Positions 11,028 through 22,968 of a stretch of 64,000 bases of DNA are shown piece by piece. Below the pieces are notes generated by a model. The model was not told the DNA's origin. It was given only the letters and a program-made list of their open reading frames with translations, and did no database searches. Within the stretch, counting starts at the first letter, position 1. Each line of letters starts with the position of its first letter. The DNA is from Parascedosporium putredinis (taxonomy: Eukaryota > Ascomycota > Sordariomycetes > Microascales > Microascaceae), in contig CASHTG010000021.1 in the NCBI GenBank assembly GCA_949357655.1, positions 868,001 through 932,000 of the forward strand, written 5' to 3'. Made by a program: the position numbers and the translations under genes.

Positions 11028-14000
11028 CTATTCGTCGGAACTGTCACTCGACGAGGACTTGCTACTGCTCAACCCGCTCGGCCCGTCCCCGCCGTAGCAA
11101 CCGAGCTCGTGGATCGGGGTGCGGGAACTCGGACCTCGGGCGGACTGGTTGTGCCCGAGCCATCATCGAGGAGCATAGCATTGCTGTTGGAGCTGGGGCC
11201 TTCAACGGCGGATCCCGCCTCGTCGGAATCCGAGCTCTCCACTCCCGTATCGTCAAGCGAGATATCCGAGTCGTGCGGATGTACGCGGCGGCTTGCCGCC
11301 TCCGAAGCGGCAAGCTGCTCATTGTCTGGCTCGGTTTCAAGCCCGTCCACGAACTCGCTCGACTCATCCGTGCTAAAAGGTGGGAAGAACAGAGCCGGCG
11401 GCGGAAGGGAGGCCGGCTTGAGCCTTTGATGTGGCCGCCCACGTATTCAAAGCCGGGCGCCGAGGCTTGGAGGCGAGGTGCTGTGCACGGCGTGCGGATG
11501 TGATACCCGCGTTCTTGAGATGCCCGTAGTTGGCTGACTCTTTCCATCACCATGTTGAGCCTGGCTTCGGGGCTAAACTGCGACAATGTTACATCCTCGA
11601 CGCTCTCCCCGAGATCGTCTTGTCGACACCGTGACCATGAAGTGATCGTCCGGCAACACTCCGCCAAGGCCGGTCGGCTCGAGCGGTCGCGATTGTAGAT
11701 TCTGCTTGGAATTGGACCAAGGGAAATCGCACGCCATTTCGACATCCTCACTTTCCCCATCCAGCATGTCCATCCCCAGATCGCTAGATGCGTCAGCTGG
11801 GCGGCTTTCCAAGAGGTCCTGCCGGGAGATGCTAAATGGCCTATATGCTAACGAGGAACCGGAAAGCGTGCGATGCGGTATAGGCGCTTCTTCGAGGTAC
11901 TCTTCCGCAATAGGATCTTCGCAGAGAGGTGAGCTCAACGTGGTGCCAGGATCACCCGCGAGATCAGTGCAGAATGGCGCACCGCTGTAATATATAATGG
12001 CCCCATCCACACGTCGTTTCCGGCGAAGCGACGACCCTGACCCCGACCCGGCCCACGGTGAGCCCGTAAAATAGCTTTCATCTCTGGACCCGCGGGACGA
12101 GCCCGTGTCTTCCGATGTCTGCTCGTTCGGTGATCGATTCTTCACAAAGAGAGGCTTGTACTGGAAACTGTCGGCCGCCGTTTGGGGAGAATGGGCCCCA
12201 AATCGGGACCGACGCGCGGCGGAGGGATCGGAGGAGGTTTTGCCCTCTGACAGCTTCGACTTAGGTCCCCGAGAAGCCACGCCGTCTTCTCCGCCGATTC
12301 TTCGGTCGTTGCTACTGAGATTTGTCGGACTGCTCGAGCCGTCAGTGCATTTGGTCTTGCGCATATTATCGCCTGAGCTGTCACTACTGAACCTGGTGCC
12401 TTCAGTGCCACCGCGCCAGCGAATCTTGCATCCGTCGGCCGACATCTGGAACATGGAACTCTTTTCAGACACGGCTGCACGTGTGAAGCTTAGAGTGACG
12501 TTGTAGATGTGCAGCTGGGCCAAATTATAGAGCAAGTTAAGATAGACCCAGCCTTCGGCATCCGGCGATAAACTGGCCTCTTTGTCCAACCCGACTTCCG
12601 TATGCTGGATATCGGGAGGGGCAATGCCTAAATGTCGGAGATATTCGATGTTTTCGGAAGGATTTTGGGCTCGATCAGGATCGAGATCTCGCGGTCTCGT
12701 TGGCCGCTGCTCGGGGGTGGAATTGTGGGTGGCGACGAGCTGGATCCCGTCCCACCGCCGCTACCACTCAGGGAGTTTTGATCACCATTTGAATTCGAAG
12801 CCGAACCGCCGTTATTCTCGCGAGAGCTGCACTTCTTCGTTGCACCCCCAGTAAGCGATATCCTGGCCTCCCGCGCAGGCTCGGAAGTGGGATCGCTGGC
12901 TTGAGCTGACACTGGAGATGGCTCTGCGGGTTTAGGCTTGTGCTTGTTGGCAGACTTCCCCGTGAATAATTGCTCCAGTCTTCTGACTACTAACTTCTTC
13001 TTCTGCTTCTCCGACATGCTGATATGGCGCGGGTAAAGCCCTGATGGGATTTCTTTGAGATAGTTTTCAACCTTTTGTTCCGAATACTTGGGCCGAGATC
13101 GGGACGAATGCCTGCCAGAGGTACCAGCCGATGTATGACCCGTGGACATGGAGGCGTAGGCAGAATCCACAGGCCTTAGGTAGGATTCCGATGACGAAGA
13201 GGGCTGTTTCGAGCCCGACCTGCGACTAGAGCGCGACGACTTCTTCCGCGCGGACGACGTCTCGTTGGTGTTGGAGACCTCAAGGTTGGATGTAAATTCT
13301 CGGAGAGTCACCTCCAATTCCCGCTTCTTCCATGCGGGCAACCCGTGAATTTTTAGTTCGAAAAGCTTCTCGCTCTTGAGGGGAGAGGGGCCTGAATGCT
13401 TGTACTTCTTGAGCTCATCTTTTAGTCGTTGAATTTCGATAGTAAGGTCGTCGATAACACTCCTATAGTCCCCAGCGCTGCTGCTCCGTGACGCTGAGGG
13501 GTGGGGGTGACTACCTTGGCGGTTGAGGCTGCCATCTAGGGGAAGCGGTCCCTTGGAATCACGGTCGGATGATAGACTGGCATGGTTTTGGAAGAAGGGA
13601 GAGTCGACTGTTACATCGGGCAATAGGAGGCGCGGAGGGGGACATGTTAGCTAGGGTCACTTCACGAAAGGTCGGCTTCAAGGGGGCAAAGGTGAGAATG
13701 TTTATTGACGGGCGGTTCTTACCATCCATCGCATGATCGAGACTAGCTGAAGGGTTCTGGTTTGACAAGTCAAACCAGTTTTTAGATCGCTGGTGTTCCC
13801 GGTATCGTTACTCTCCCCAGACGACCCGTTGTGCCGTAATACCGGCTGGGCTGGAAGAAGGGCGGTATCGCGAATGTTGGAAATCGGCCGGGCAGCGGTT
13901 TTGCTAGTGGCCTCTGTGGCGGCTAGTGAGGCGACCGCTGCCACGGTAGGGGCGGGGCTCGTAACCAGCAAACCATTCTGGGAGAGGAGAGGGTTAGTGC

Positions 14001-14094
14001 GCAAGGCAACGGATCGCGGCGTGTGAGATTGGTGGCGTCGATCTCGTCGCTGGGCTTTATGGGGATCGTTGGGCGTTTTGTTTTGGATTGGCAT
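11028..14094 (-). CDS. frq: Circadian clock protein FREQUENCY
   Basis: Central negative element of the fungal clock. With its helicase partner FRH and casein kinase 1 it inhibits the White Collar Complex that activates its own gene. Exons 14094-13723 and 13607-11028 flank a 115-bp GT-AG intron. Recognised blocks are the dimerisation coiled coil (VIDDLTIEIQRLKDELKKY), KIHGLPAWKKRELEVTLREF, RPVDSAYASMSTG, the kinase-interaction region KKLVVRRLEQLFTGK, NNGGSASNSNGDQ, DAEGWVYLNLLYNLAQLH, RRKRRVDGAIIYYSGAPFCTDL and GLGGVLPDDHF. A Ser-rich tail ends SSSSDSSDE. Length is about 984 residues, close to the Neurospora protein. Frame breaks occur near 13779-13783, 12713-12717, 11610-11640, 11380-11410 and 11079-11090. 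Each is next to a short run and the family sequence resumes in the new frame, so they look like sequencing errors. Start at 14094 is the first ATG in frame; an internal Met at about codon 123 matches the short-FRQ start. Confidence 0.96.
13608..13722 (-). other. frq intron next to the short-FRQ Met
   Basis: Intron with donor GTAAGA and acceptor AACAG. It interrupts the second codon pair after the internal Met (ATG GAT G | TC GAC), giving Met-Asp-Val-Asp-Ser-Pro-Phe-Phe after splicing. The same Met-(Glu/Asp)-Val-Asp context marks the alternative short-FRQ initiation site in Neurospora. Confidence 0.8.
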
Positions 14095-14739
14095 GGTCGA
14101 TTATCGTGGGAAATCCTAGGTCTTTGGGCCTCTTAACTCGAAAGGTAAAACCCCGCGTCCTTATGGAGAGAGAGTCAGCATTGCACAGGATGCCGGAGTA
14201 GCGTTAAATAAATGTGGCCGAACGATTTTCTTTGGCCGCGATTGAATCCCGAGTCCAACGTATATTTTTTTCGTTCGTTTTGGGTATATAACAAATGATA
14301 TTCGGTTGAGGAAAGAAAGTAGAGCAGGAAAAAGAAGAAAAAGGGTATGAAAAGGAGAAAGGGTGGACGCTCGTCCTTCGGGTGAACGGTGCGTGTATGT
14401 AGACTCCCGCGCTTGCGCTGGACGATCTCGATGACTTTCTGATCGAGGGACCTTGGAGGCGAGGGGTTGAGGTGAAAATTGGGGGTACCGATGTTGGGGA
14501 GCTGTGGCGTGTTCGGGGCGGAGAGCTTTGCGCCCCAGAGAATTAATGTTGGGTGTTTGGTGGCTCGAGTCTCGGGGAAAGCGAAAGGGCCTGAAGGGGT
14601 AAGAAGAAAAAGAAAAGTGTAAAAAAGAGTAAAAAAGATTGCGGACTAACAAAGGAAAGATCCCCGCTGGGACGAATGCCATACGGCAATATTGGGCAAC
14701 GGTTATGTCAAGCGATGTGGCAACTCAAATGGCCGTCCT

Positions 14740-14783
14740 GATCCCTAGATCGGGGTATAGATCGAATTGCCACGGGGTGGATC
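14740..14783. promoter_or_regulatory. Candidate proximal light-response element of frq
   Basis: Four GATC tetramers start at 14740, 14748, 14760 and 14780, three of them in GATCG or CGATC context. White Collar Complex sites in Neurospora frq consist of closely spaced GATC-type GATA-factor motifs. The cluster lies about 650 bp upstream of the frq start codon. Function is inferred from motif density and position only. Confidence 0.45.
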
Positions 14784-15798
14784 GCTTGTTTGCGGATGGG
14801 TGGCGCGAAGGAGGTTTGCGCTGATGACTACTTCGGTTTTCGGGGCCCACTCGTCACTCGTCAGCCAAAATACCAATAGATTTGAAGATTGGAGGCTTCG
14901 TCCAAGATCAATACAGGACTTCAGCACAATCACTTTTGACCTCAGTCAACAAGTGACGCACTTCATTTAGAATCGCGACTTACGTTGTATACGCTTTGAG
15001 TAGCCTTTTAGAACGTGAGAGCCAGTGGGTTCAGCCGCCTTTTTCTCGAATGCTAGTAGGCATGATGTAGCCTCTAGCCTCCTTCCGCCTCGCTCTGGCC
15101 TTGACAGGGTCGACTGCTCGGACGACTACTGTCAAGGCTCTGCACGATCGTGCTATCTGTTGAGTCCGGAAAGGCGAAGGCGGGTGGAGGGAGATTGAGT
15201 TGAGGGCCCTTGGGTTTGCGGCTCTTTGAAACGGTTCGTGTGGTGGCGATCTGATGTCGCGGCTTGCGGAGCGCGATGAGTCGAGCTGCTAGCCTGTACG
15301 GAGATGGCAATGGATGGAGAACTCAAGGTTTATAGTCGGAAGGGGAAGAGAAGGAAGCAGGAAGCAGGGGAAGGAAGGGGGAAAACCCTCGCTGACGATC
15401 GCGAAAGTGTATGTCTGTGTCTGCCCGTGTGTGAAGAGGGAAGAGTTCAGGGATTCGATTTCCGTGCTCTTAGATTCAGGGCAAACCTAGTGTGCACCGT
15501 GGTGGGAAGGCGACAATGTGTATTGCGCGTCTGTAGTGGGAAGGTGACTCCTAGGAAAAGGGAAGGGAAAGAAAAGAAAAGGGAGCCGAAGAGAAGGAAA
15601 AAAACATCAACCCCCAAAAATCTCCAAGGCCCTTCCGCGAGCAGGCAGGACAAGCCGCGATGACGACAGTGCCTCGAGGAGCTACTCCGTCTCCAACTGT
15701 ATTGTTCCCAATGGATCCAACAGAGGACCCACCCGTTGCTTTGAGCGCAGGGAGGGGGTGTGTGGACCGAGCTCGCACAGCAGGTGGGGTGAAGATGG

Positions 15799-15831
15799 AT
15801 TGATCCAATGGATCAATTATTGATCAATAAT
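15799..15831. promoter_or_regulatory. Candidate distal White Collar (C-box-like) element of frq
   Basis: Three GATC motifs start at 15802, 15811 and 15822 inside nested inverted repeats. TTATTGATCAATAA at 15817-15830 is a perfect palindrome, and the preceding 17 bases are nearly one. The cluster is about 1.05 kb upstream of the proximal cluster. That spacing is similar to the distance between the distal clock box and proximal light element in Neurospora frq. The regulatory role is inferred. Confidence 0.4.
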
Positions 15832-16525
15832 GTTTGCTCCCTGGACAAACAGCGGCCGAAATGTTCCCACGTAATTCGGTCGATGGCACGCACACACCAA
15901 TTTAGTCCCTCGTGCTCCAACCCCGCAGGTCTTCACGCGATTTTTATCATTTTGATCATTCTCGGGAGTCAAGGGTCAATCTCGCAGTCCACACGATTCG
16001 ACCCCAAGAGGGCAGCACGCACTTGAAAGTCCCTGCTCCTTTTGCTAACTCCACTTGCTCGCTTTGGCAGATACTGATTTATAGCTACGTCTCTCGGACA
16101 GTATCTACTTGCAAGTGCGTAGGAATGGCTGATGAGAGCCTGCTGTGGTCAGCCAACGCACCAAGGAGTGATAACGATGTAGTGTAGAAGCACTGGGGAT
16201 ATGCCAGCTCTGCCGGAATGTCCTCGTTCCGGGGCTATTTTTGCCCAATAATAGGCTTATGGCCCTAGCCTTTTATGCTCACGCGGGACACCGAGTCGAA
16301 CCCATCCCTTCCCTTCACAGCAATATTGGATTATTGACAATACAGCGAGAAAAAGGAAGAAAAAAGAGAGGGAATGGATTGATGGTGTTGTGCCGCCAAT
16401 GACTCGAGCCGGTGATTCTTGCATCCTTGTCAGTGGGTCCCTGAGATTCTCTAAGTACAAAGTACTTCATGCCTGCCCTGCAGGTTGCATGGTTTCTTTG
16501 AACCGCGGAGGTCTTGTTCCTTCCG

Positions 16526-16543
16526 AAAAAAAAAAAAAAAAAA
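16526..16543. repeat. A18 homopolymer
   Basis: Uninterrupted run of 18 adenines followed by GAAAAAA, in the frq-to-phosphoglycerate mutase spacer. No poly(A)-derived retroelement is attached. Confidence 0.9.
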
Positions 16544-19500
16544 GAAAAAACATTGATGAGCTCCTTTGGCCAAACCACTTCAATGTTCGCAGCCCCTCCC
16601 CTCTCTTCTCATCCATCGCGCCAAATATATACGGACTGTCTTGCGAAACCCATGCGCTGTGCATGTGTTCCAGAGACACGACAGCTTGCTGTCGCAGCAA
16701 CGATCCCCAGACCTCCCCGGCCAGCAAAGCAACCCTCCCTCAGGCGCAAGCTGACCATGCGAAATCAAGCAGGCCCTTGCTCAAGTGGGCTTGTGAAAGG
16801 GTTTCCGCGCTGAAGACCCAAGTGTGCCGGGGGACTGCAGCCACCAGCCACGAAGTCCAAATCCCCGATCAATACTTGTAGTAATGATAAAGATACTTCA
16901 GTACCTATTTCAAATCAGGCCACCAATATTTCGATGGAGGGGCAGGCGGCAGGCACAAAAATCATCTTCCACGCCGCACCTACTTGTAAGAGGGGGAAGA
17001 AATCTCTGGAACAATCTATCATGTCGATGTTGGGGCTCAGCCTGAGGGAGCTCACGAGACCCCAATACAGTGCCGTGGAGATTATGTGCACGGCTGACAC
17101 ACAGTCGCCCGCTTCTCCACAGTATGAGCCCATATTTTCTTTTTTCCTTCACCCGCCACGGTGCATCCAGTCTTGCCAGTCTTATTGGTAAGAAATTGAA
17201 GCTTTCCATCCAGTGCTCTGAGTTTAGACCAAGCAGTTGGTGCACGTTGTACCGATCAACTCCCCATCAGCGAATTGGCCTGAGAATCGAATATCATAGC
17301 GCCGACCCTTTGGCAAGTGAGAGTCGCCAATCATTCATAGATCAATGTATCTCGATACCCTTGCCCTCACCCCCTCAACCCCTCTTCCTTAGTCTTCGTA
17401 GGTTTTTCTCTCTGTATTATGGCTCTTTTCACCAGTCTATCTATCATTCATATCCCTTTCTGACCAAGATCCGAGAGCATCATGGCCATGTAACAGTCGC
17501 AAAGCCTTGCCCTGGGATGCATCGACATTGGTGCCAATAGTTCGATTCCGGTAAATGCATCTTGTTTTTGGTCCCGGCGGAGGGTGAAAAGGGCGGTGTT
17601 GTGAGTGATGGATCAATTCATTCATTTCAGCCCTTCACGTACACAGTGCAGATAGCACCCATCCGCAAAGTTCTTGGGGTGCAGCTTGGGGAGTTCTCAT
17701 CAGCAATTGCCGTCCCGGCAATGTGCAGAATTATTATCGCCTTTCCTCTTCTCTGACTTTCTACGACCGTGCTATGTTTGGTACCCTGCGCGCATTAGAG
17801 GATAGAGCGGGCTAAGCTCGCTTTCCGACGAACTGTGGTTGGTTAAAAAGCGTTCTTCTAATGCAGCTCAAAGGCTTGCGAAATAGTAGTGGCTAAGTGG
17901 ATGAGATTGATTTGTTCCACCGCCCGGGACCGGGATCTTTCGCGAGCATCTGAACAGGCCCCCATTACGACGTCAGAGAATCGGATAGGGAACAGATGAG
18001 GAGATTCCTCCCCATGCTCGCCATGTTCCCTCCACCATAGCGATGCACCTGAGACGTTGCGTCACAAACCGTTGGTGGTGTGTTGTCGCAGCTCCATATC
18101 TCATGTAGCCATCAGATTTCTGCGACAAGCCCCCTCTTTGATTTTCCTCTGATTCGTCGAGCTAATACGTTGGTGTCGGAAAGTAGTTCGGAAAGGGCAC
18201 CAGGTATTCGCTTTGTCCCTCGCCTTCTAAGCCTTTTCTTTAGCCACTTTCGCAAGGCACACGACGGGCAAAAGTTTAGACTTGGCCCGTTCACTCGCAA
18301 GAGTCCTTGCTCACCCGGGCTTCAGTTTTCCGCTCTCCCTTCTCTCTATATACTTTGTTTCCTCCACATCTTGCTTCAGATCTTTACGAGCCATCATTTT
18401 CGCATTCACCTTGAGGAGGTGATCGCTTGGCAAAAGAAGGGTCCGCGCCGGGCGATGATGTCATGTATGCTCGGAAACCACAGGCTTGGGCTTGGGGTTG
18501 ATCCGTGCCCCTTTCAAATGATGTAATTGTGCAGATTCAGCTTCCAAAAGATGAGCGGTGGGGCATGGGCATTATTGTGTTGTGGGGCGTGGCTATCAAC
18601 CCCCGTTCAGACTATTCTCTCTCCCCTTTCAATGTTTCCAAGAGTGGGGAGAGAAGCATTTTCCCGGAAAAGCTTACCCAATGCAGCACTACTTGTATTA
18701 TACGGAGGACGCAGTTGCAGTCCAGGGACGAGGACCCTTCCTCTGTAGAAAGGGGGGCGGGGGAAGGGGAGGGGAGAAGAGAGAGTAAAATCATAATGAA
18801 GCTGATAATAATTCGCAAAAAAGAAGACTCCTCGTCCCATTTGCATGGGATGTTCTTTCGAAGCTTAGATGAATAAAGATTTTGGGGGAGTTCCACATCC
18901 TTGTGAATTGCAGAATGGCTTTGAACGAGGGTTACCTGCAGGGACCACATCAATCACCCAACTAAGGCCCAAGGGACCATCAAAAGTGATGTGAAGTTGA
19001 CGTCATCACAGGGCACCAAAGGGCACTCAGGCCTACTATCCATGCCCCATATAGCCCGCGCTTTTCGTCCCAACATGTGGGCATGCAAGGGAGGGGAGAG
19101 GTGGGTGCTTGGGTGCCATGTGAATTGGAATTTGGAGGTCGTCGTGCAAACCACCCCCTCCAAGCACCCAGCTCTCCCCTCGCGCTGGCTCCTCCTCACC
19201 CCCACCCCCACCAGCCCTTCTCCTGCAACATACTTTGGGGTATCGCGACGTTTCGTAGGTTATCGGCTTCGTAAGCAGATAAGCTCAGGAGGGACGAGAG
19301 TCGAGGTTGGTCTCAGGCAGTCAGGGTCTCTGAAGTCGTAGCTTTCGCCACTCATATCCTACCCGCCGTACCTCGGTATAAGGCTGGGATATCCTTCCAT
19401 TATAAAGAGACACCCTCCTTGGACCCCTTGCAGAAGCGGCGAACAACGCTCAATGGAGGCTACCTGACCAATCAACCAAGCATTCCAATTCGTTTCTATC

Positions 19501-19759
19501 AATCAACCAATACCACAGTACCCTCTACCTCAGTTCCGTCTAGTCTACATGCTTATTTTCATATCTCGTTTCGTTTCATCACTGAAAAAAATTACCCGCG
19601 CCTCTAGCCCTTGTAGCGAAGCCCCACCCTCGTAGGAAGGTATGGTCATTCTTTTGTTTTGGTCCTTCTTCTTTCCACATCGTCAATACTATCTCGCATG
19701 TTGCCTGTTGCTTCTTGCTTGTTGCCCGTTCCGTTTCGTTTGTCAGCAAGTGAACTGAT

Positions 19760-21719
19760 CTAGCTAGAAGCAGCCTCGGCGCTTCGCTTGAGGCCCTTCT
19801 CGAGAAGGCTCGAGCCAGTCATCTCTTCAGGCTGAGGAAGGCCCATCGCCGCAAGGATGGTGGGCGCAACATCACCGAGAACGCCGTCGCCCTTGCGAAG
19901 GCTCCAGCCCTCGGGCGCATTGGCCATAACAAGGGGGACCTTGTTTGTTGTGTGAGAAGTCTTGGGCTTGCCGTCAGCGAACTTCATCTCTTCGGCGTTG
20001 CCGTGATCGGCGGTGATAAAGAGAATGTAGCCCTCCTTCTTGCAGGCCTCGTAAATCTTGCCGATGGCCTTATCAGTGGCCGCACAGCCGATGATGGCAG
20101 CCTCGTACACGCCAGTGTGGCCAACCATGTCGGGGGCGCAAAGTTGTTCATCACAAAGGGGAACTTTTGCTCGCCAAGCCTCTTGACAACCTGGTCCGCG
20201 ACACCATCCGCGCTCATTTCGGGGCCTTGTCGTACGTGGCTACGGACTTGTTGGAAGGGACGAGATCCTGGTTCTGGTCGCGAGTCTCCAGAGGGAAAAC
20301 CTTTTCAACGCCACCATTGAAGAAGAAGGTAACGTGCGCATACTTCTCAGTTTCAGCGATGTGTACCTGTTCCACGCCCTGTTTGCCGAGCCACTCGGCC
20401 AGGACGTTGTCCATCTTCTGGGGTTCAAAGGCAATCTTGAAAGGGTAGTCACCCTTGTACTGGGTCATGGTGATTAGGTTGATGTTGGGGTAAGGGAAGT
20501 CGGGAAGCACCGATCGGTCAACGTCGCCGAGGATCTGAGTGATCTGCCGGACACGATCCGAGCGGTAGTTGAAGAAGAAAACGGTGTCGTTATCTGTAAA
20601 CGGTTAGGCCAGAACAAGGACTTTCATAGAACACTCATCCACCACGTATCAACCCCTCAACAACTTACCCTTGATGCGTGCCTCCTGGCCATTGAGAATG
20701 ATGGGTTTGAGGAACTCATCGCGGCCGTTGTCGCCGCCCTTGGCATAGGCGTCTTCAATGGCCTGGACGGGGTCGGTGGCCTCATCGCCCTCGCCAAGGA
20801 CGAGACCCTTGAGGGCAATCTCGATTCTCTCCCAGCGCTTATCGCGGTCCATGGCGTAGTAGCGGCCGACAATGGTGGCAATCTTACCAATGCCAATTTC
20901 CTTCATGGTGTCAACGAGCTCCTTCATGTAGCCTGCACCGGACTTGGGATCGGTGTCACGACCGTCGCCAAAGAAGTGAATGTAAACCTCGGGAACATCA
21001 TATTCCTTGGCCGCCTTTAGAAGAGCATAGAGGTGAGTCTGCTTGGTGTGAACGCCACCGTGAGAGACAAGACCGCAGAAGTGGAGCCTTCCATTGCCGG
21101 ATTTGGCGGACTCGCAAGCTTCCTTGATAACGGGGTTTTGGCTGAACTCGCCCTTCTTAATGGTCTGGTCAATGCGGACGACATCCTGCCAGACGACACG
21201 GCCGGCGCCAATATTCAAGTGGCCCACCTCGGAGTTACCCATGAGACCCTCGGGAAGACCGACAGCTAGGGACGAGGCTTCAAGTTCAACATAGCCGGCA
21301 GGATTTTGGGCGAACTCGTCCATGTAAGGGGTCTCGGCGGCTGCGATGGCATCTCCTTCCTTGGGAGATTCTTCAGAGGGGATACCCCATCCATCAATCA
21401 CGACTGTAGGAGCGCAATGCCATGAAAATTAGCCAGCCGACCTCTAGGTACACAAGAATGTAGCAAAGAACGAGGACGTAGTCAGGCTTGGGGCGGGGAG
21501 AAGAAGAAACAGTAGGGGGTGAGCAGTCGAGGAAGAAGGCGCTGGCGCAGAGTTGGACAGGGCTGGGTCTAGGCCTAAGTCGGGTTTCGAAGCCTCTTCG
21601 CCGCTTCCGACCTTCCTTATCCCGATCCCCATCTTCGCCTCTGGCTCGGGGCTATCTAGAGGAGAAGGGGCCTGGGGATGTGACGTACTGAGGCAGGCTT
21701 TCTGCTCGGTCTTGGCCAT
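19760..21719 (-). CDS. 2,3-bisphosphoglycerate-independent phosphoglycerate mutase
   Basis: Glycolytic enzyme interconverting 3- and 2-phosphoglycerate; this is the metal-dependent, alkaline-phosphatase-fold type used by filamentous fungi. Exons: 21719-21689, 21403-20669, 20593-19760; the first intron is long at 285 bp. Conserved elements are VIDGWGIP at the first metal site, GNSEVGHLNIGAGRVVWQD with the phosphorylated Ser, GLVSHGGVHT, HFFGDGRDTDPKS, VGRYYAMDRDKRWER, FFNYRSDRVRQ and TADHGNAEEM (second metal site). Two single-C losses on the coding strand, at 20221-20224 and 20132-20136, break the last exon. The first creates a stop after YDKAP. With both corrected the protein is 533 residues with no other change. 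It is divergent from the MED9 gene. Confidence 0.96.
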
Positions 21720-22414
21720 GGTTGAATACAAGTTTGTTACGCGGGGGTAGCAAGGCTGGTGGGGGTGGGGGGGATTACAGGCAAAGATAAAAGGAAGTCG
21801 GAGGGAAGGCTTGCTTATCAATAAGGACCGAAGGCCGGTGGACTTATTGAATAAATTGTGCACTGGTATCGAGATGATGGAGCTATTGAGATGAAAAGTA
21901 GAAGAGGGCAGAGATTGCAGGGCTGGCCTGAGGTATTTCAAGTTGGAAAGTGGGATTGATTCTGTCTGATAACAGAAAAATTGTTGACGGCGGGGTTCCC
22001 ACAGCAGCAGCAGCAGCAAGTGGGATTATGTCATACCATTGGACCATGAAACTCAATGCCTTCTTCCCAACCTGGGCTCCTGCATCGATATTCTTGGAGC
22101 TCAAAAGTCTTCCACCATTCACAACGTTGAATCCTCACACTGTTTGGATCAGCTAGATCTCGATGAGCGCTCCTTGCTACAAGGAGCTTAGCAAGTTAAC
22201 AGGTTTAGCTTCCAGCTCCCATGGACATAGCTCCACGAACTAGCCACAGTCCCGCCACTCCTTCCCCCACCCGCATCCTTCGATTTTGGAGGGGTAAATA
22301 AGCTCGACGACGCCTGTACTAAACAAAAACATTGTTTGAATCTCAATTGAAGCCATTGAGCCCTCCCGCCACATTTCCAAACCGCCCACTCCCCCAGCAC
22401 GCCGCCAATTCACG
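21720..22414. other. Divergent promoter region
   Basis: Shared upstream region of phosphoglycerate mutase (-) and Mediator subunit 9 (+). A CAG microsatellite lies at 22002-22016. No gene seen. Confidence 0.5.
22002..22016. repeat. (CAG)5 microsatellite
   Basis: Five CAG units in the divergent promoter; not within a supported coding frame. Confidence 0.85.
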
Positions 22415-22864
22415 ATGCCGACCCCAAGCGCTTCCATCCAACAGGACCCCATGGCTCTCCCGCCTACCTTGTCTCCCGATTCCCTGGATGCTCTGACTGA
22501 GCTAACAACCCTCCTCAGCCGCCTTCGAGCCACGATCCAGACCTCGAGCGGCCCAAGTGGCATTCCTGGGAGCACGCCCGTCGCCGGCGCAACTCCCAAC
22601 ATCTCCGCTGCGAGCCCTACCGGGGGCAGTCTCTCGCTAAAAGACGTGCCGACGGCGACAGATCATCTCAAGCATAAATTGCAAAAATCACGAGTGCAGG
22701 TCCGGGGTCTCCCCGACATGGATCGCACGATACCAGAGCTTGAAGAGGAGATTGCGGAATTGGAAAACAAGATACAAATGCAGCGCGAAGTGCTCCAAAG
22801 ACTCAAACAAAGAGGGGCGCAATTCACGACGGAAGAGTCCTCAACAACGGAGATGAAGAGTTGA
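22415..22864 (+). CDS. Mediator complex subunit 9
   Basis: Small subunit of the Mediator middle module, which links activators to RNA polymerase II. A single uninterrupted 149-residue frame starts at 22415 (context CACGATGCC). The N-terminal helix SPDSLDALTELTTLLSRLRA comes first, then a Gly/Ser/Pro linker. The C-terminal coiled coil follows: KDVPTATDHLKHKLQKSRVQ, then LPDMDRTIPELEEEIAELEN. This matches the fungal Med9 family as I know it. No frameshift is needed. The gene ends about 100 bp from the convergent tubulin cofactor C gene. Confidence 0.78.
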   Translation: MPTPSASIQQDPMALPPTLSPDSLDALTELTTLLSRLRATIQTSSGPSGIPGSTPVAGATPNISAASPTGGSLSLKDVPTATDHLKHKLQKSRVQVRGLPDMDRTIPELEEEIAELENKIQMQREVLQRLKQRGAQFTTEESSTTEMKS

Positions 22865-22968
22865 GAGCGAACCACACCGGGGTGTGAGCTCTAGGTCTAA
22901 TCCCCTTCTCGGCAAACAAAACGGCGCCTATCGCCTCTCGATTATCTCCTTATCCTTCTTCTTCTATC

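Larger units (their letters stand above)
14095..19759. other. Gene-poor frq upstream region
   Basis: This 5.7 kb stretch separates the frq start from the phosphoglycerate mutase stop. I see no conserved protein or tRNA on either strand; the longest frames lack recognisable motifs. The part next to frq should hold its long 5' leader and promoter, including two GATC clusters (listed separately). An 18-base A run lies at 16526-16543. The last few hundred bases are the phosphoglycerate mutase 3' flank. Confidence 0.5.

Noticed and set aside
16255..16300. GGGTTCGAC-like motif on the minus strand suggesting a tRNA
   Set aside because: Stem pairing fails and no cloverleaf can be drawn.
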